Assembly: GCF_023558375.1 (NCBI RefSeq)
Contig: NZ_CP083761.1
Location: 2,536,001 to 2,600,000, forward strand
Origin: Chroococcidiopsis sp. CCMEE 29
Lineage (GTDB): Bacteria > Cyanobacteriota > Cyanobacteriia > Cyanobacteriales > Chroococcidiopsidaceae
Length of the DNA: 64,000 nt
Direction: 5' to 3'
Under the pieces are notes generated by a model. It was given only the letters and a program-made list of their open reading frames with translations, was not told the DNA's origin and did not search any database. The position numbers and the translations under genes were made by a program. Positions 17,365 through 25,880 of this stretch are shown piece after piece; positions within the stretch are counted from its first letter, which is position 1, and each line of letters opens with the position of its first letter.

Positions 17365-19104
17365 TCAAGTAGAATCGCCAGAAGGCGGCTCGCTCAGACG
17401 CTCAAAAGCAGGGCAGTACCCTTCAGGTGTTACCTTAAAGCCAAACAAAGGTGAGGTTTGGTTCCAACAGCGTTGCCCGCGTTGGAATCGACAAGTACCG
17501 CAGCAGTTCAAATCAGTCCACAAAAAGCGATCGCTGCTCTGGTTGAGCAACTCCCTTTGAGACAAACTTCGCAATACTAATTCCTCTCCCTGCCACCGGG
17601 CTTCGACTAGACCTGTATCGGCAAAATTCCTCCAGCGAGGGTCAGCACTAATGGCATCGGGTAGGGTAATCGTTACTACTGTTTCTAACTCATTCAGCTC
17701 ACCTTCGTAGTTCGTTTCTGGTGGCGCTGGTTGCAAGAATATTTCGCCAATTGGCAGTTCTACTAATGTTCCAGCAGCGGGGGAATGCAAGTGATAACGG
17801 TTTTGCAATTCCTCTAAACTAGTGAGATCGGCTAGGTAAGTGGGAGCTCCATGGACAAAAACTACATGCTGGGGTCGTAAGTTGTGAATCAACTGAGTGA
17901 TGCCAGGACCATCGCTGTGTTGGGCAAGTAAATAAGTTTCGATGCTGGTTCTAGCTGGTGGAGGCGGGTTCAACTCAACTATCTGTTTTCCCTCAGGTAT
18001 ATCTGATAAACCCGCCCGTACAGGGTTGAGGAGTGAGGTGTAAGGATCGACAGAGGAACCCGGTTTTTCAGACAGCAGGATGAGCCAGGGACCAGTGTTC
18101 GGTTGGCAGTATTGGCTTAAATCAGCTGTTTCATCTGTGATGATAATGCAGGGAGACTGACCAACAGTGCCACGCTGTTCGAGCGGCAAGCGGCGCATCC
18201 GGGGACGTACCCGTTCATCCCAAAATAGCGGTTGATGTTTCGCAAAGTTCTGTACTGAAGTGGGGAGATGAGGCAACATTTCCAGGTAGGCATCGCAGCC
18301 ACTGGCGACAGTCCCATCAACCCAAATATCCACGTTACGCCCGGTGAAGCTATGGTGACTGCGCAATAGCATCAAAATTTCTTGACCTAAACCTAAGGTT
18401 GGTGTGGGAAGTAGGACAGAGTAAGAATTGGCGATCGCCCGATTAATTCGCTCTGCTAGCTGATTTTCTTGGTTACGCCGATGGGGATGACGCGCCGTGC
18501 CATAACTCCCTTCAATAATCAGTACATCTGGCTCTAAGCCCCGCAATTCCTCTAAGGGCAGCCCTTCTACTAGCCGTGAGTTCGACAAGAAAAAGTCACC
18601 GGTATAAAGCAGGCTATAAGATCGGCTCGGTGTGGTGTAGGTCAGTAAAATCGCAGCGGCACCGGGTAGATGTCCAGCGGGAAACAATTCAGCCGTCAGT
18701 CCATCTTTAAACTCAACTGGCGATCGCCACGGCAATGCCTGACAAAATTGGGGAATTTTCTTGGAGTTTACCTCTGGCCAATTGAGCGGCACTAACTGAA
18801 CTGTTACTTCACTCGCATAAATCGGCAATAGCGGAAATGCTTGGTGCAGCCCTAGTAAACCCCTGGCATGATCCGGGTGAGCATGGCTACACAGCACTAA
18901 ATCTGCTGGAAGTGGTTGCTTTAGCTGTTCTTGTAGGGGCGAAAGGTCGGCTAGACCACAATCAAGCAGGATACGGTGTGGACCCATGCGTACTAGTAAG
19001 CATACGCCCTCATCGTGATGTTGGACACCATAAGGTAAACATTCTAGTTCCGAACCGGCTTCCCCAACGTTAAAGCGAGAGGATGTCGGTAAATTATCAC
19101 TCAT
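17365..19104 (-). CDS. MBL-fold/beta-CASP-type hydrolase with C-terminal Cys cluster
   Basis: Metallo-beta-lactamase fold protein resembling beta-CASP RNA-processing nucleases (CPSF/RNase J relatives). Metal-binding SHAHPDH lies at residues 73-79 (His74, His76, Asp78, His79), later ligands are seen in FPAGHLPGA and YTGDFFLSN, and a beta-CASP-like insert follows (LIIEGSYGTARHPHR, LLPTPTLGLGQE). LLAQHSDGPG and VVFVHGAP match the terminal motifs of that group. The last 60 residues carry a Cys cluster (CCGTC, then RCW, then GYCPAF), which could bind zinc or an iron-sulfur cluster. ATG 19104 is preceded by GGAGGGGAAG; a GTG four codons upstream is the alternative. The RNA target is unknown. Confidence 0.8.
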   Translation of the reverse strand: MSDNLPTSSRFNVGEAGSELECLPYGVQHHDEGVCLLVRMGPHRILLDCGLADLSPLQEQLKQPLPADLVLCSHAHPDHARGLLGLHQAFPLLPIYASEVTVQLVPLNWPEVNSKKIPQFCQALPWRSPVEFKDGLTAELFPAGHLPGAAAILLTYTTPSRSYSLLYTGDFFLSNSRLVEGLPLEELRGLEPDVLIIEGSYGTARHPHRRNQENQLAERINRAIANSYSVLLPTPTLGLGQEILMLLRSHHSFTGRNVDIWVDGTVASGCDAYLEMLPHLPTSVQNFAKHQPLFWDERVRPRMRRLPLEQRGTVGQSPCIIITDETADLSQYCQPNTGPWLILLSEKPGSSVDPYTSLLNPVRAGLSDIPEGKQIVELNPPPPARTSIETYLLAQHSDGPGITQLIHNLRPQHVVFVHGAPTYLADLTSLEELQNRYHLHSPAAGTLVELPIGEIFLQPAPPETNYEGELNELETVVTITLPDAISADPRWRNFADTGLVEARWQGEELVLRSLSQRELLNQSSDRFLWTDLNCCGTCRFQRGQRCWNQTSPLFGFKVTPEGYCPAFERLSEPPSGDST

Positions 19105-19155
19105 CTTCCCCTCCACTCAAACCTGATGCTGACCAGAGGCTATGGGCGTTTCTGT

Positions 19156-19260
19156 AGCAGGGGAAGCAGGGGAGGCAGGGGAGGCAGGGGAAGCAGGGGA
19201 AGATTATATTTATCCTTCATACTTCATACTTCATCCTTCATCCTTCATACTTTTCTTGCC
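19156..19260. repeat. GCAGGGGA(A/G) and TTCATCC repeat tracts
   Basis: Five to six copies of GCAGGGGAA/GCAGGGGAG (19156-19203) are followed by heptamer-like TTCATACT/TTCATCC repeats and CTTGCCTCTTACC words. Same 9-bp unit as inside lysC; here it is intergenic. Confidence 0.85.
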
Positions 19261-19300
19261 TCTTGCCTCTTACCTTTTGCCTTCAGCCTTTTACCTCAGT

Positions 19301-19423
19301 TTAGTGAGCAGAGCCGTTACCGTGATAGTTGTCTGAATCATAAAATCCATTTTTAGTACCAAAGAATAGGCACGATACGGTAAAAATAACGGTTAATCCC
19401 ACTAATATCAGCTTGACATCCAT
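19301..19423 (-). CDS. Small single-membrane-span protein, possibly Psb35-related
   Basis: A 40-residue protein: residues 3-21 form one hydrophobic helix (VKLILVGLTVIFTVSCLFF), followed by a polar tail GTKNGFYDSDNYHGNGSAH. The frame is clean from ATG 19423 to TAA 19301, and AAGGAGAG lies upstream (core about 12 bases from the ATG). The tail rich in Asn, Gly, His and Tyr looks like small thylakoid proteins annotated as Psb35-related, which stabilise the CP47 assembly module of photosystem II; I recall this family from memory, so the name is tentative. That it is a real gene is more certain than its name. Confidence 0.6.
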   Translation of the reverse strand: MDVKLILVGLTVIFTVSCLFFGTKNGFYDSDNYHGNGSAH

Positions 19424-19551
19424 TTTTGAGGCTCTCTCCTTAAAAACTCAATAACGACACCTAGATTCATTCTTCTCTCAGTGTTGCTGGAATTTAAATT
19501 AGTTGAGTTTAGAATTACCAGCTCCAATCTTTTTAACTTTAGATAAATGTT

Positions 19552-20169
19552 GTGAATTTAACTCTATTCAATCAGATTGTAGAACCTTTCTGGCTAGCAC
19601 GTCCATCCACTGAGGTTGCACCAGACCTACTGGGTTGTAAACTCGTGCGGCAGTTGCCAGATGGTACAATACTCCGAGGGGTGATTGTTGAAACTGAAGC
19701 TTATGCTCCTGGCGATCCAGCTTTTCATGCCTATCGGCGTCTTACCCCGCGCAATCAAGTAGTGTTTGGTCCAGCTGGGAGAACCTATATATATTTAATC
19801 TATGGCATATACCACTGTTTCAACATTGTGACGGATCGAGATGGGGTTCCTAGTGCAGTTCTGATTCGCGCTTTACAACTGGAGTCAGTACCCGCTGGGA
19901 TGGATAGCGGCTCTAAACAAAAGCTTCAGCGAATTGCTGCTGGTCCTGGGAAGCTGTGCCTTGCTATGCAAATTGACCATAGCCTGAATGGCTGTGTTCT
20001 TCAACCGGGTGAACCGTTATGGCTAGAGCATCGGGAGCGGCAATTTCAACAACAGCTTGATAGCCAAGTAATCAACTTCGTCCAAACGACCCGGATTGGT
20101 CTATCGCAGGGAACAGATTTACCTTGGCGGTGGTACATCAACAACTGTCCTGCTGTTTCTAAGTCTTGA
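19552..20169 (+). CDS. mpg: DNA-3-methyladenine glycosylase (AAG/MPG type)
   Basis: Base-excision repair enzyme of the alkyladenine glycosylase family; removes alkylated and deaminated purines. Typical segments: ARPSTEVAPDLLGCKLVR, GVIVETEAY (catalytic Glu), FHAYRRLTPRNQVVFGPAG, TYIYLIYGIYHCFNIV and GPGKLCLAM. 205 residues, normal length. The start is GTG 19552. The TGA stop overlaps the -35 box of the next promoter. Confidence 0.92.
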   Translation: MNLTLFNQIVEPFWLARPSTEVAPDLLGCKLVRQLPDGTILRGVIVETEAYAPGDPAFHAYRRLTPRNQVVFGPAGRTYIYLIYGIYHCFNIVTDRDGVPSAVLIRALQLESVPAGMDSGSKQKLQRIAAGPGKLCLAMQIDHSLNGCVLQPGEPLWLEHRERQFQQQLDSQVINFVQTTRIGLSQGTDLPWRWYINNCPAVSKS

Positions 20170-20219
20170 CATTTAAGCAAATGCTTATCTATACTGAATT
20201 TAGTTAAGTAATTACTTAA
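20166..20219 (+). promoter_or_regulatory. Promoter and likely operator of the arsR-type gene
   Basis: TTGACA (20166-20171) and TATACT (20190-20195) are separated by 18 bases, a strong sigma-70-type arrangement. The spacer contains the inverted repeat TAAGCA-aa-TGCTTA (20174-20187), and the perfect palindrome TTAAGTAATTACTTAA lies at 20204-20219, just upstream of the ArsR start. Either could be the binding site for the encoded repressor; autoregulation is the usual mode for the family. Confidence 0.7.
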
Positions 20220-20231
20220 ATATATTGTTCC

Positions 20232-20567
20232 ATGAGTAGACCCGCTGCCAGTGCGGATATCTTTCAGGCGATCGCGGACCCGACACGAAGGGCACTGCTG
20301 GATCGACTGCGCGATGGTGAGCAACCAGTGAAGCAACTCGCTGAGCCATTTGAGATGTCACTGCCAGCTATCTCCCAACACTTGCAGGTTCTGTGTGAAG
20401 CAGGCTTAGTCACCCAACGTCGAGCGGGACGACAGCGCCTCTACCAACTGAATCCTGAACCGCTAAAGCAAGTGTCTGAATGGGTCTCCCATTACGAGCA
20501 GTTCTGGCAAGAAAAACTAGATGCCCTCGCTGAATATCTGGAGAAGAATTCATGCTCGGAAAAGTAA
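20232..20567 (+). CDS. ArsR-family winged-helix repressor
   Basis: Compact 111-residue winged-helix regulator. IADPTRRALLDRLRDGEQPVKQLAEPF, the recognition region MSLPAISQHLQVLCEAGLV and the wing RRAGRQRLYQL are classic for ArsR/SmtB. There is no obvious Cys metal site (the single Cys pair is not in the alpha3 position), which fits the subgroup that regulates SRPBCC genes rather than metal pumps. Overlaps the SRPBCC gene by 16 bases and is expressed from the promoter just upstream. Confidence 0.9.
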   Translation: MSRPAASADIFQAIADPTRRALLDRLRDGEQPVKQLAEPFEMSLPAISQHLQVLCEAGLVTQRRAGRQRLYQLNPEPLKQVSEWVSHYEQFWQEKLDALAEYLEKNSCSEK

Positions 20568-21115
20568 AGACTGAAGTGTTCTATCCCTATCCACCCCAAC
20601 ACGTTTGGCAGGTACTTACTAACAGTCGAGCATTGGCAGCATGGTTGATGGACAATGACTTTGAGCCGCGTGTCGGTCATAAATTTCAATTTTGGTCTCC
20701 TCTACCAGGATTAGATCGAGCAATTCACTGCCAGGTGCTGGAACTCGATGAGCCTAAGCGCCTTGCTTATACATGGCAGGAAAGTCTGATGCAGCATCCC
20801 TCAATAGTGACTTGGACGCTAATACCCATGAGGGGAGGTACTCAGCTGCAACTGGAACATCAAGGAGTCAGGCAAGAAGCGATTGCCTTGGATGAAACCC
20901 AGGGTTATACCCAAACCTGGCAAAGTCAATTCATGTACGAGTCACTGGAAGTTACTCAGACATTAACGCCTATCCCTCGTAGTTCTTCATTGCAGTCGAT
21001 GCCTATAGGCAGGTATGAGGCGTTAGATAGTCTCATTCTCAATTCCTTTCTTACCCCCCATACACTCAAAGAACGACTGCCACAAATTCTAGTTAGTCTT
21101 ACCGCTAATAAGTAG
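20552..21115 (+). CDS. SRPBCC (AHSA1-like) domain protein
   Basis: Activator of Hsp90 ATPase homologue 1-like/SRPBCC fold: FYPYPPQHVWQVLTNSRALAAWLMDN at the N-terminus, WSPLPGLDRAIHCQVLELDEPKRLAYTW and a TWTLIPMRGGTQLQLEHQG strand pair. The family has a hydrophobic ligand cavity; the ligand is unknown. The ArsR-SRPBCC gene pair is common in bacteria and suggests a small self-regulated unit. The C-terminal 60 residues diverge from the core fold. The ATG lies inside the end of the arsR gene, so translation is probably coupled. Confidence 0.85.
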   Translation: MLGKVKTEVFYPYPPQHVWQVLTNSRALAAWLMDNDFEPRVGHKFQFWSPLPGLDRAIHCQVLELDEPKRLAYTWQESLMQHPSIVTWTLIPMRGGTQLQLEHQGVRQEAIALDETQGYTQTWQSQFMYESLEVTQTLTPIPRSSSLQSMPIGRYEALDSLILNSFLTPHTLKERLPQILVSLTANK

Positions 21116-21136
21116 CTGATTAATTGGACAGTAAAG

Positions 21137-21298
21137 ATGAACGATGCCAGTCAACAGTTGCTTGCAAGAACCTCACGTAGCAGTTACCAGCTTGGCGAAC
21201 TGATTGAGGAGACATTCTCCTTAGTTAAAAAGTATATGCCCGAGGTAGAGATAAAGGCAGCTTGGGACTATTACAAACTCTGGTCAGACAAGTATTAG
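21137..21298 (+). CDS. Possible 53-residue protein
   Basis: ATG 21137 to TAG 21298 encodes a mainly helical, charged peptide (QLGELIEETFSLVKKYMPEVEIKAAWDYYKLW). The amino-acid pattern looks coding and it follows the SRPBCC gene by 21 bases on the same strand. No good ribosome binding site is seen, and I recognise no family. Confidence 0.4.
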   Translation: MNDASQQLLARTSRSSYQLGELIEETFSLVKKYMPEVEIKAAWDYYKLWSDKY

Positions 21299-21327
21299 CT
21301 AATTCAATACACACGTCACCCCTCCCA

Positions 21328-21350
21328 ACCTCCCCTTACTAAGGGGAGGT
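21328..21350 (+). terminator. Perfect hairpin after the ArsR/SRPBCC unit
   Basis: ACCTCCCCTT-act-AAGGGGAGGT, a ten-base-pair perfect stem at 21328-21350, followed after 20 bases by GGGGTTTT. This type of palindrome is also a common dispersed repeat in cyanobacteria, so the terminator role is a guess. Confidence 0.55.
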
Positions 21351-21479
21351 GCCGCAGGCGGTGGGGTTTTGATCTGTAGTAGCAATTTAGAGAATGGTAT
21401 AAACAAAATATTTTTGTAAATGCCTGAAGTATTTGGGCGTTCAGTTTGATGTGATTTTTAGCTTTTGGAGATAGTTAAT

Positions 21480-22109
21480 ATGAACTTCCCTTATCAAAGC
21501 GGTTTTGCAATGATTATTCAACCAGCCGAACCAAAAGACAGAGCATTTGATATTTACTCTCGTTTGCTTATAGAGCGAATTATATTTGTGAAAGGTGAAC
21601 TTACAGAAGAAACAGCGAACTTAATCGTGGCACAAATGATGTTTTTAGATGCAGAAGATCCAGAGAAAGAAATTACTTTATATATCAACAGTGCTGGAGG
21701 TTCTGTAACGGCAGCGATGGCTATTTATGATGCCATGAACCAACTTCGCCCAGACGTATCTACGGTTTGCATTGGCACCGCTGCTTCAATCGGAGCATTC
21801 TTGCTTTCTTCCGGCGCTAAAGGCAAAAGATATGCCTTGCCAAATGCTCGGATTACGCTTCGCCAACTCTCAGGAAGTACTGAAGGGAAAGCCAGTGACA
21901 TTCAGGTAATAGCTAAAGAAATTTTATATCTTAGAGAATCAATGAATCGGATACTTGCTGTCAATACCGGTCAATCAAAACAGCAGATCGAAATTGACTC
22001 AGAACGAGACTTTTTCATGAGTGCTGAAGAAGCAAAAGTCTACGGTTTAGTAGACAGCATCGTCACAAAAACATCTGCATCTGTTCCATCTTCAAAAACC
22101 CAAGATTAG
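21480..22109 (+). CDS. ClpP-like protease subunit lacking the catalytic His
   Basis: Clp protease proteolytic subunit fold, 209 residues. The nucleophile is kept (Ser103 in GTAASIGAFLL) and so is the catalytic Asp (Asp177 in ERDFFMSAEEA), but the residue aligned with the catalytic His (normally MIHQP) is Arg128 in ARITLRQLSG, codon CGC. The oxyanion loop is INSAGG instead of INSPGG. It is therefore probably inactive or altered, like a ClpR-type subunit of a mixed ring, although true ClpR has also lost Ser and Asp. ATG 21480 follows GGAG at good spacing. No clpX is adjacent. Confidence 0.85.
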   Translation: MNFPYQSGFAMIIQPAEPKDRAFDIYSRLLIERIIFVKGELTEETANLIVAQMMFLDAEDPEKEITLYINSAGGSVTAAMAIYDAMNQLRPDVSTVCIGTAASIGAFLLSSGAKGKRYALPNARITLRQLSGSTEGKASDIQVIAKEILYLRESMNRILAVNTGQSKQQIEIDSERDFFMSAEEAKVYGLVDSIVTKTSASVPSSKTQD

Positions 22110-22234
22110 AACTTAAAACTAATTGCCTCGCCCCCTCGTCCCTCGCCCCTTTTTAGGAGCAGTTAAAAGCCTCAAAAATGATTGTCTAGGCGTGATCTAG
22201 GCGATCGCCGCAACAAAGAAGGAGTAACAAAACA

Positions 22235-23266
22235 ATGAAAATTCTGGTAATTGGCGGAACGAATTTTATTGGTCCTCCGGTAGTCCGCCAACTATGTGCG
22301 ATGGGTTATGAGGTTACTGTCTTTAGCCGGGGAAAAACCCAAGCTAACTTACCAGCAGGAGTTAATTACATTCGTGGCGATCGCACTCACCTTGCCGAGA
22401 TGAAAAGCGAGTTTGAGCGTCTGGCTGCTCAAGTCGTGCTAGATATGATTCCCTACACCGAGCAAGACGCGCTGACTGTTATGAACACATTTAGAGGCAT
22501 TGCCCAGCGTGTTGTCGCCATTAGCAGCATAGATGTTTACCGTGCCTACGACGTGCTTTTGGGCAAAGAATCTAGTGTTGTTCCAGTACCACTTACTGAA
22601 GACTCTCCCCTGCGCCAGCAACTCTATCCATACCGGGGTTTACCAGAAAAGCCCCTTGACCGCATGGCTGATGATTACGAGAAAATTTTGGTGGAACGAG
22701 TAATAATGAGCAACCCCAATTTACCTGGCACAATTTTACGGCTGCCTATGGTCTACGGTACAAAAGATCCACTGCATCGCCTGTTTCCCTATATAAAGCG
22801 AATGGATGATCATCGTCCTATGATTGTGTTGGAAGAGAGCATTGCTAAGTGGTGTGGTGCTTATGGCTATGTGGAGAATGTGGCATATGCGATCGCCCTA
22901 GCAGTCACAAATGAACGAGCAAAAGGTCAAATTTATCATGTGGCAGATGTAGAAGTTGTTTCTGAGGCTGAACGGATTAGTAAAGTTGGGCAAGTAGCAG
23001 GATGGCAGGGCAAAGTCGTTACTGTACCCAAAGCATATATTCCAGCCGAGCAGCAGTTGGCACTCAACACAGAACAACACTTGTTTGTAGATACAACCCG
23101 CATCCGTAAAGAACTAGGGTTCAGTGAGGTTGTACCACTCAATGAAGCACTGCGGCGAACAATTGAATGGCACAGAACTAATCCACCGCAGGAAGTTCCG
23201 CAGTGGTCAGCACCCGGACTGCTGGACTATGCCACTGAAGACACAATTTTGAACAAGCTTGTATGA
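22235..23266 (+). CDS. NAD-dependent epimerase/dehydratase (SDR family)
   Basis: Extended short-chain dehydrogenase fold. The N-terminal nucleotide-binding motif ILVIGGTNFIGPPV (GGxxFIG) is clear; VVAISSIDVYRAY stands at the position of the catalytic Ser strand, but the usual YxxxK is not obvious (YPYRGLPEKPLD), so the protein may be an atypical SDR, as in RNA-binding CSP41-like relatives. AAGGAG lies 10 bases before ATG 22235. It is convergent with the GH116 gene. The substrate is unknown. Confidence 0.8.
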   Translation: MKILVIGGTNFIGPPVVRQLCAMGYEVTVFSRGKTQANLPAGVNYIRGDRTHLAEMKSEFERLAAQVVLDMIPYTEQDALTVMNTFRGIAQRVVAISSIDVYRAYDVLLGKESSVVPVPLTEDSPLRQQLYPYRGLPEKPLDRMADDYEKILVERVIMSNPNLPGTILRLPMVYGTKDPLHRLFPYIKRMDDHRPMIVLEESIAKWCGAYGYVENVAYAIALAVTNERAKGQIYHVADVEVVSEAERISKVGQVAGWQGKVVTVPKAYIPAEQQLALNTEQHLFVDTTRIRKELGFSEVVPLNEALRRTIEWHRTNPPQEVPQWSAPGLLDYATEDTILNKLV

Positions 23267-23289
23267 GTGTTTTCTGGACAATTTTTTCT

Positions 23290-23326
23290 GTGCTACCGTT
23301 TTCGGTTAAGCAGGCTACAAATGGCT
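23290..23326 (-). repeat. 37-bp dispersed repeat, copy 1
   Basis: The reverse complement matches 40036-40072 at about 33 of 37 positions (core CATTTGTAGC and AAAACGGTAGCA). It lies in the gap between convergent genes. Confidence 0.75.
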
Positions 23327-23344
23327 AAGCTGTTTAACAGCTTA
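23326..23344. terminator. Hairpin at the convergent gene junction
   Basis: TAAGCTGTT-t-AACAGCTTA is a nine-base-pair perfect stem that overlaps the stop codon of the GH116 gene. No T-run follows, so a termination role is only possible. Confidence 0.4.
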
Positions 23345-25822
23345 ACTTGACGTATCCTGAACCTGAAAATTGCTTACAACGCCGTAAATTGCCCAGATTG
23401 CCATAGCGCGGAGATAATGACTGGCGCGGAATGTACTAATAGCCGTAATTGCTTCTGGTGTGCGGAATTGCAAACCATTGTTGTAGACTTGCTGCACTAC
23501 GGCTTTCGTTAGCTGGAACGCTTCATCTTGCATGCCCATTTGTAATAGAAAAGCAGCCAGCCCAAAATTAATCCCTGTCCAGACTTCCAGCGGATGAGTG
23601 GCATTGGGATTTTCGGGGGAACCGTCGGGTTTGACACCATTAGCAGCACCCAACTGACCATTGTGAAACTTCAAAAAGCAAGCTTCATATACAGTTCTTA
23701 ATGCCGTAAGGGCATTTTCATGAGGCACAATATCAGGCAAGCCCAGCAACCGGGCATAGAACTGTCCACATAGCTGGTCTGCCATGACTATATCTGAACC
23801 GCTCTCACTATCAAGTTGATAGTATTGTCCATTCCAGATTTCCTGATATACAGGTCGAGATTGTTCCAGCCAGGATTGATAGGTAGCAATAGTTTCCTTA
23901 AGGGTTGGTTTATTCAAGCGAGATTCAAGAATTTCTTCTAGAGGGCGATCGCCGGAGTAACTGATTAAAGTCTGACCGATCGCGATCGCCGCCTCTAAAC
24001 CTGCCAACCATAACCCGCCGCAGTAGGCACTTACACCTTGTAGTCGCCAATCATCAAAAGTTTGATCGGGGGCACCAGAATTTTCCGGAATACCATCGCC
24101 GTCAAGGTCAAAAGTTTTGAGATAGTTCAGGGTTTGCACAATGGCGTTCCAGCAGTCTGCTAGGAATTCCACATCGCCAGCACCTGTTAGAACAAAGTCT
24201 CGATATACCTGCAACACAAAGTCGCAACCCAGATCCTTCCATAAATTGCAGTCTTGATAGCTGGTGTAGTTGGTTTTCTCCCAGACATGCTCATTGGGTG
24301 CACCTAAATCGTGGGGTGTTGCACCTGCAACCTTGCGGGCTGCCATCGGACTTTCTGCTCCAATGGTGTAGTAGTAACCAATCACACGGGGAGTATCGTC
24401 ACTAGCCGGAATAGCCCGTGCAAATGCCCGAATTACCGACTTTTCCAGTTCTGGCCACAGCATCAACAGGGCGAATGAACCGTAAAGCCTTACATCTAAG
24501 CTTTCGTACCAGCGGTAATCGATACACTCTAAAACTGCAAACTGACCGAAAGGATCGCGCCGATCCGCTGCACTCCAGAGGGTACCGCCACTAGTCAAGT
24601 CATAAAGCTCGTTAAACAAAGCCATTTTGAACCAATCTGGTAAATCCTTTTCCAGAATTGGCTGCTGCCAGGATTGGATCTGCTGTTGCCAGTTTTGGTA
24701 TTGCTGCAAACCAGTGCTAGCGATCGCCCAAGCATTCTTCCCTGTACGACCAAAAAAATCTGTGTAGCGACGGTAATACTCCACTCCAGCGGCAAATTCT
24801 GTAACGGGGAAATCCCAAGCGAGAACGAAGGGAATTGAGCGAGTTTCACCCGGTTGCAGCGTCAAGCGGACAGCGATCGCCGTAGCCAATTGTTCCCCCT
24901 CTGCTACTGGTGTTTCATTTTCGTAGTTAGGTAAAGAGCCATCTCGGGCAAAGCTTTGCCAGACATCCTCACCCGTGCCAGATGGATTCCAGCGCGTGTG
25001 GTAAAAAACTTCCGAATGGGAATTTTTAAGGGTTGCAATTGACCACTGCCCTTCTCCTTCTTGTACAGGATCGCTGCTGCCAACTCGACCCAGCACACAC
25101 CCGATTTGGTCATTGTCGGCAACCTGCTGGTTGAAATTTCCTTGAGTGTCCCCTAATTTTGGCTGATACTCATAAACTGGACTGCCATCCTCTCGCAGCC
25201 GCACTTGAGGAGATTTAATTGCATTGGTAAACCAGCCCACCATGTTCTGCCAAGTGAGCATAATACTCAGAGTTAACGGCTGGTCTGTAGGGTTATGAGC
25301 TGTCCACAGAAAAACTGCTACTGGGTAGCTAGTTTCCTGGTAATTACCTGCCCAAACTGGTGAAAACTGCTCACAAGTTAGTTGGGTTTGAAACACCCCC
25401 TCATAAACAAACCAACTACGAGGATAAAGAGCATGGTAGACACCAGAATTAGTAATTAATCCATCCCCTCGCTCCTCTCTTGGATACCACTGCCACGCTT
25501 TTAAGCTGCCATCATTCGGTGGTTGGGTACACAGGGCATAAGCTTGCGTCGTTGAGGTAGCTGATTCAAAGACGCTAAATTGACAAGCGGGGATGCTTTG
25601 GAAGGTATGCTCGCCGCCATCGATATGCCAGAGGTTAAAATCTCCGCGAGAGGATCGACCAATGCAACCTGCCCCGAAGCCACCTAATGGCATTCCGTGC
25701 CAGGGACCATCATCAAGGTTACTGGGAGTGCGAACTGTGTAGGGTTTATCCCAGCCAAGACCGATAGGACGGTTCCAGGTGCAGGGAGGAATTTCTGGAG
25801 AAAAGTGCTGATGATTTTGCAT
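23342..25822 (-). CDS. GH116 beta-glucosidase (GBA2-like)
   Basis: Glycoside hydrolase family 116, related to non-lysosomal glucosylceramidase GBA2 and bacterial beta-glucosidases. The N-terminal beta-sandwich (about 1-330) begins with PLGGFGAGCIGRSSRGDF; the (alpha/alpha)6 catalytic domain follows. Expected nucleophile Glu lies in WYESLDVRLYGS and the acid/base Asp in DQTFDDW before SAYCGGLWLA. ELYDLTSGGTLW and NGVKPDGSPEN also fit. 826 residues is normal length. No signal peptide is seen, so it is probably cytoplasmic. Substrate not determinable here. Confidence 0.92.
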   Translation of the reverse strand: MQNHQHFSPEIPPCTWNRPIGLGWDKPYTVRTPSNLDDGPWHGMPLGGFGAGCIGRSSRGDFNLWHIDGGEHTFQSIPACQFSVFESATSTTQAYALCTQPPNDGSLKAWQWYPREERGDGLITNSGVYHALYPRSWFVYEGVFQTQLTCEQFSPVWAGNYQETSYPVAVFLWTAHNPTDQPLTLSIMLTWQNMVGWFTNAIKSPQVRLREDGSPVYEYQPKLGDTQGNFNQQVADNDQIGCVLGRVGSSDPVQEGEGQWSIATLKNSHSEVFYHTRWNPSGTGEDVWQSFARDGSLPNYENETPVAEGEQLATAIAVRLTLQPGETRSIPFVLAWDFPVTEFAAGVEYYRRYTDFFGRTGKNAWAIASTGLQQYQNWQQQIQSWQQPILEKDLPDWFKMALFNELYDLTSGGTLWSAADRRDPFGQFAVLECIDYRWYESLDVRLYGSFALLMLWPELEKSVIRAFARAIPASDDTPRVIGYYYTIGAESPMAARKVAGATPHDLGAPNEHVWEKTNYTSYQDCNLWKDLGCDFVLQVYRDFVLTGAGDVEFLADCWNAIVQTLNYLKTFDLDGDGIPENSGAPDQTFDDWRLQGVSAYCGGLWLAGLEAAIAIGQTLISYSGDRPLEEILESRLNKPTLKETIATYQSWLEQSRPVYQEIWNGQYYQLDSESGSDIVMADQLCGQFYARLLGLPDIVPHENALTALRTVYEACFLKFHNGQLGAANGVKPDGSPENPNATHPLEVWTGINFGLAAFLLQMGMQDEAFQLTKAVVQQVYNNGLQFRTPEAITAISTFRASHYLRAMAIWAIYGVVSNFQVQDTSS

Positions 25823-25880
25823 CCCCTGATTTTAAGGTGTTCGGCTGACTTTGCAGTGCGATCACCACCAAAATTTTCAA

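Noticed and set aside
19126-19356. Plus-strand open frames of about 70 codons across the repeat tract
   Set aside because: Their sequence is repeat translation (Ala-Gly-Glu or Ser-Phe-Ile runs), and the real gene here is on the minus strand at 19301-19423.
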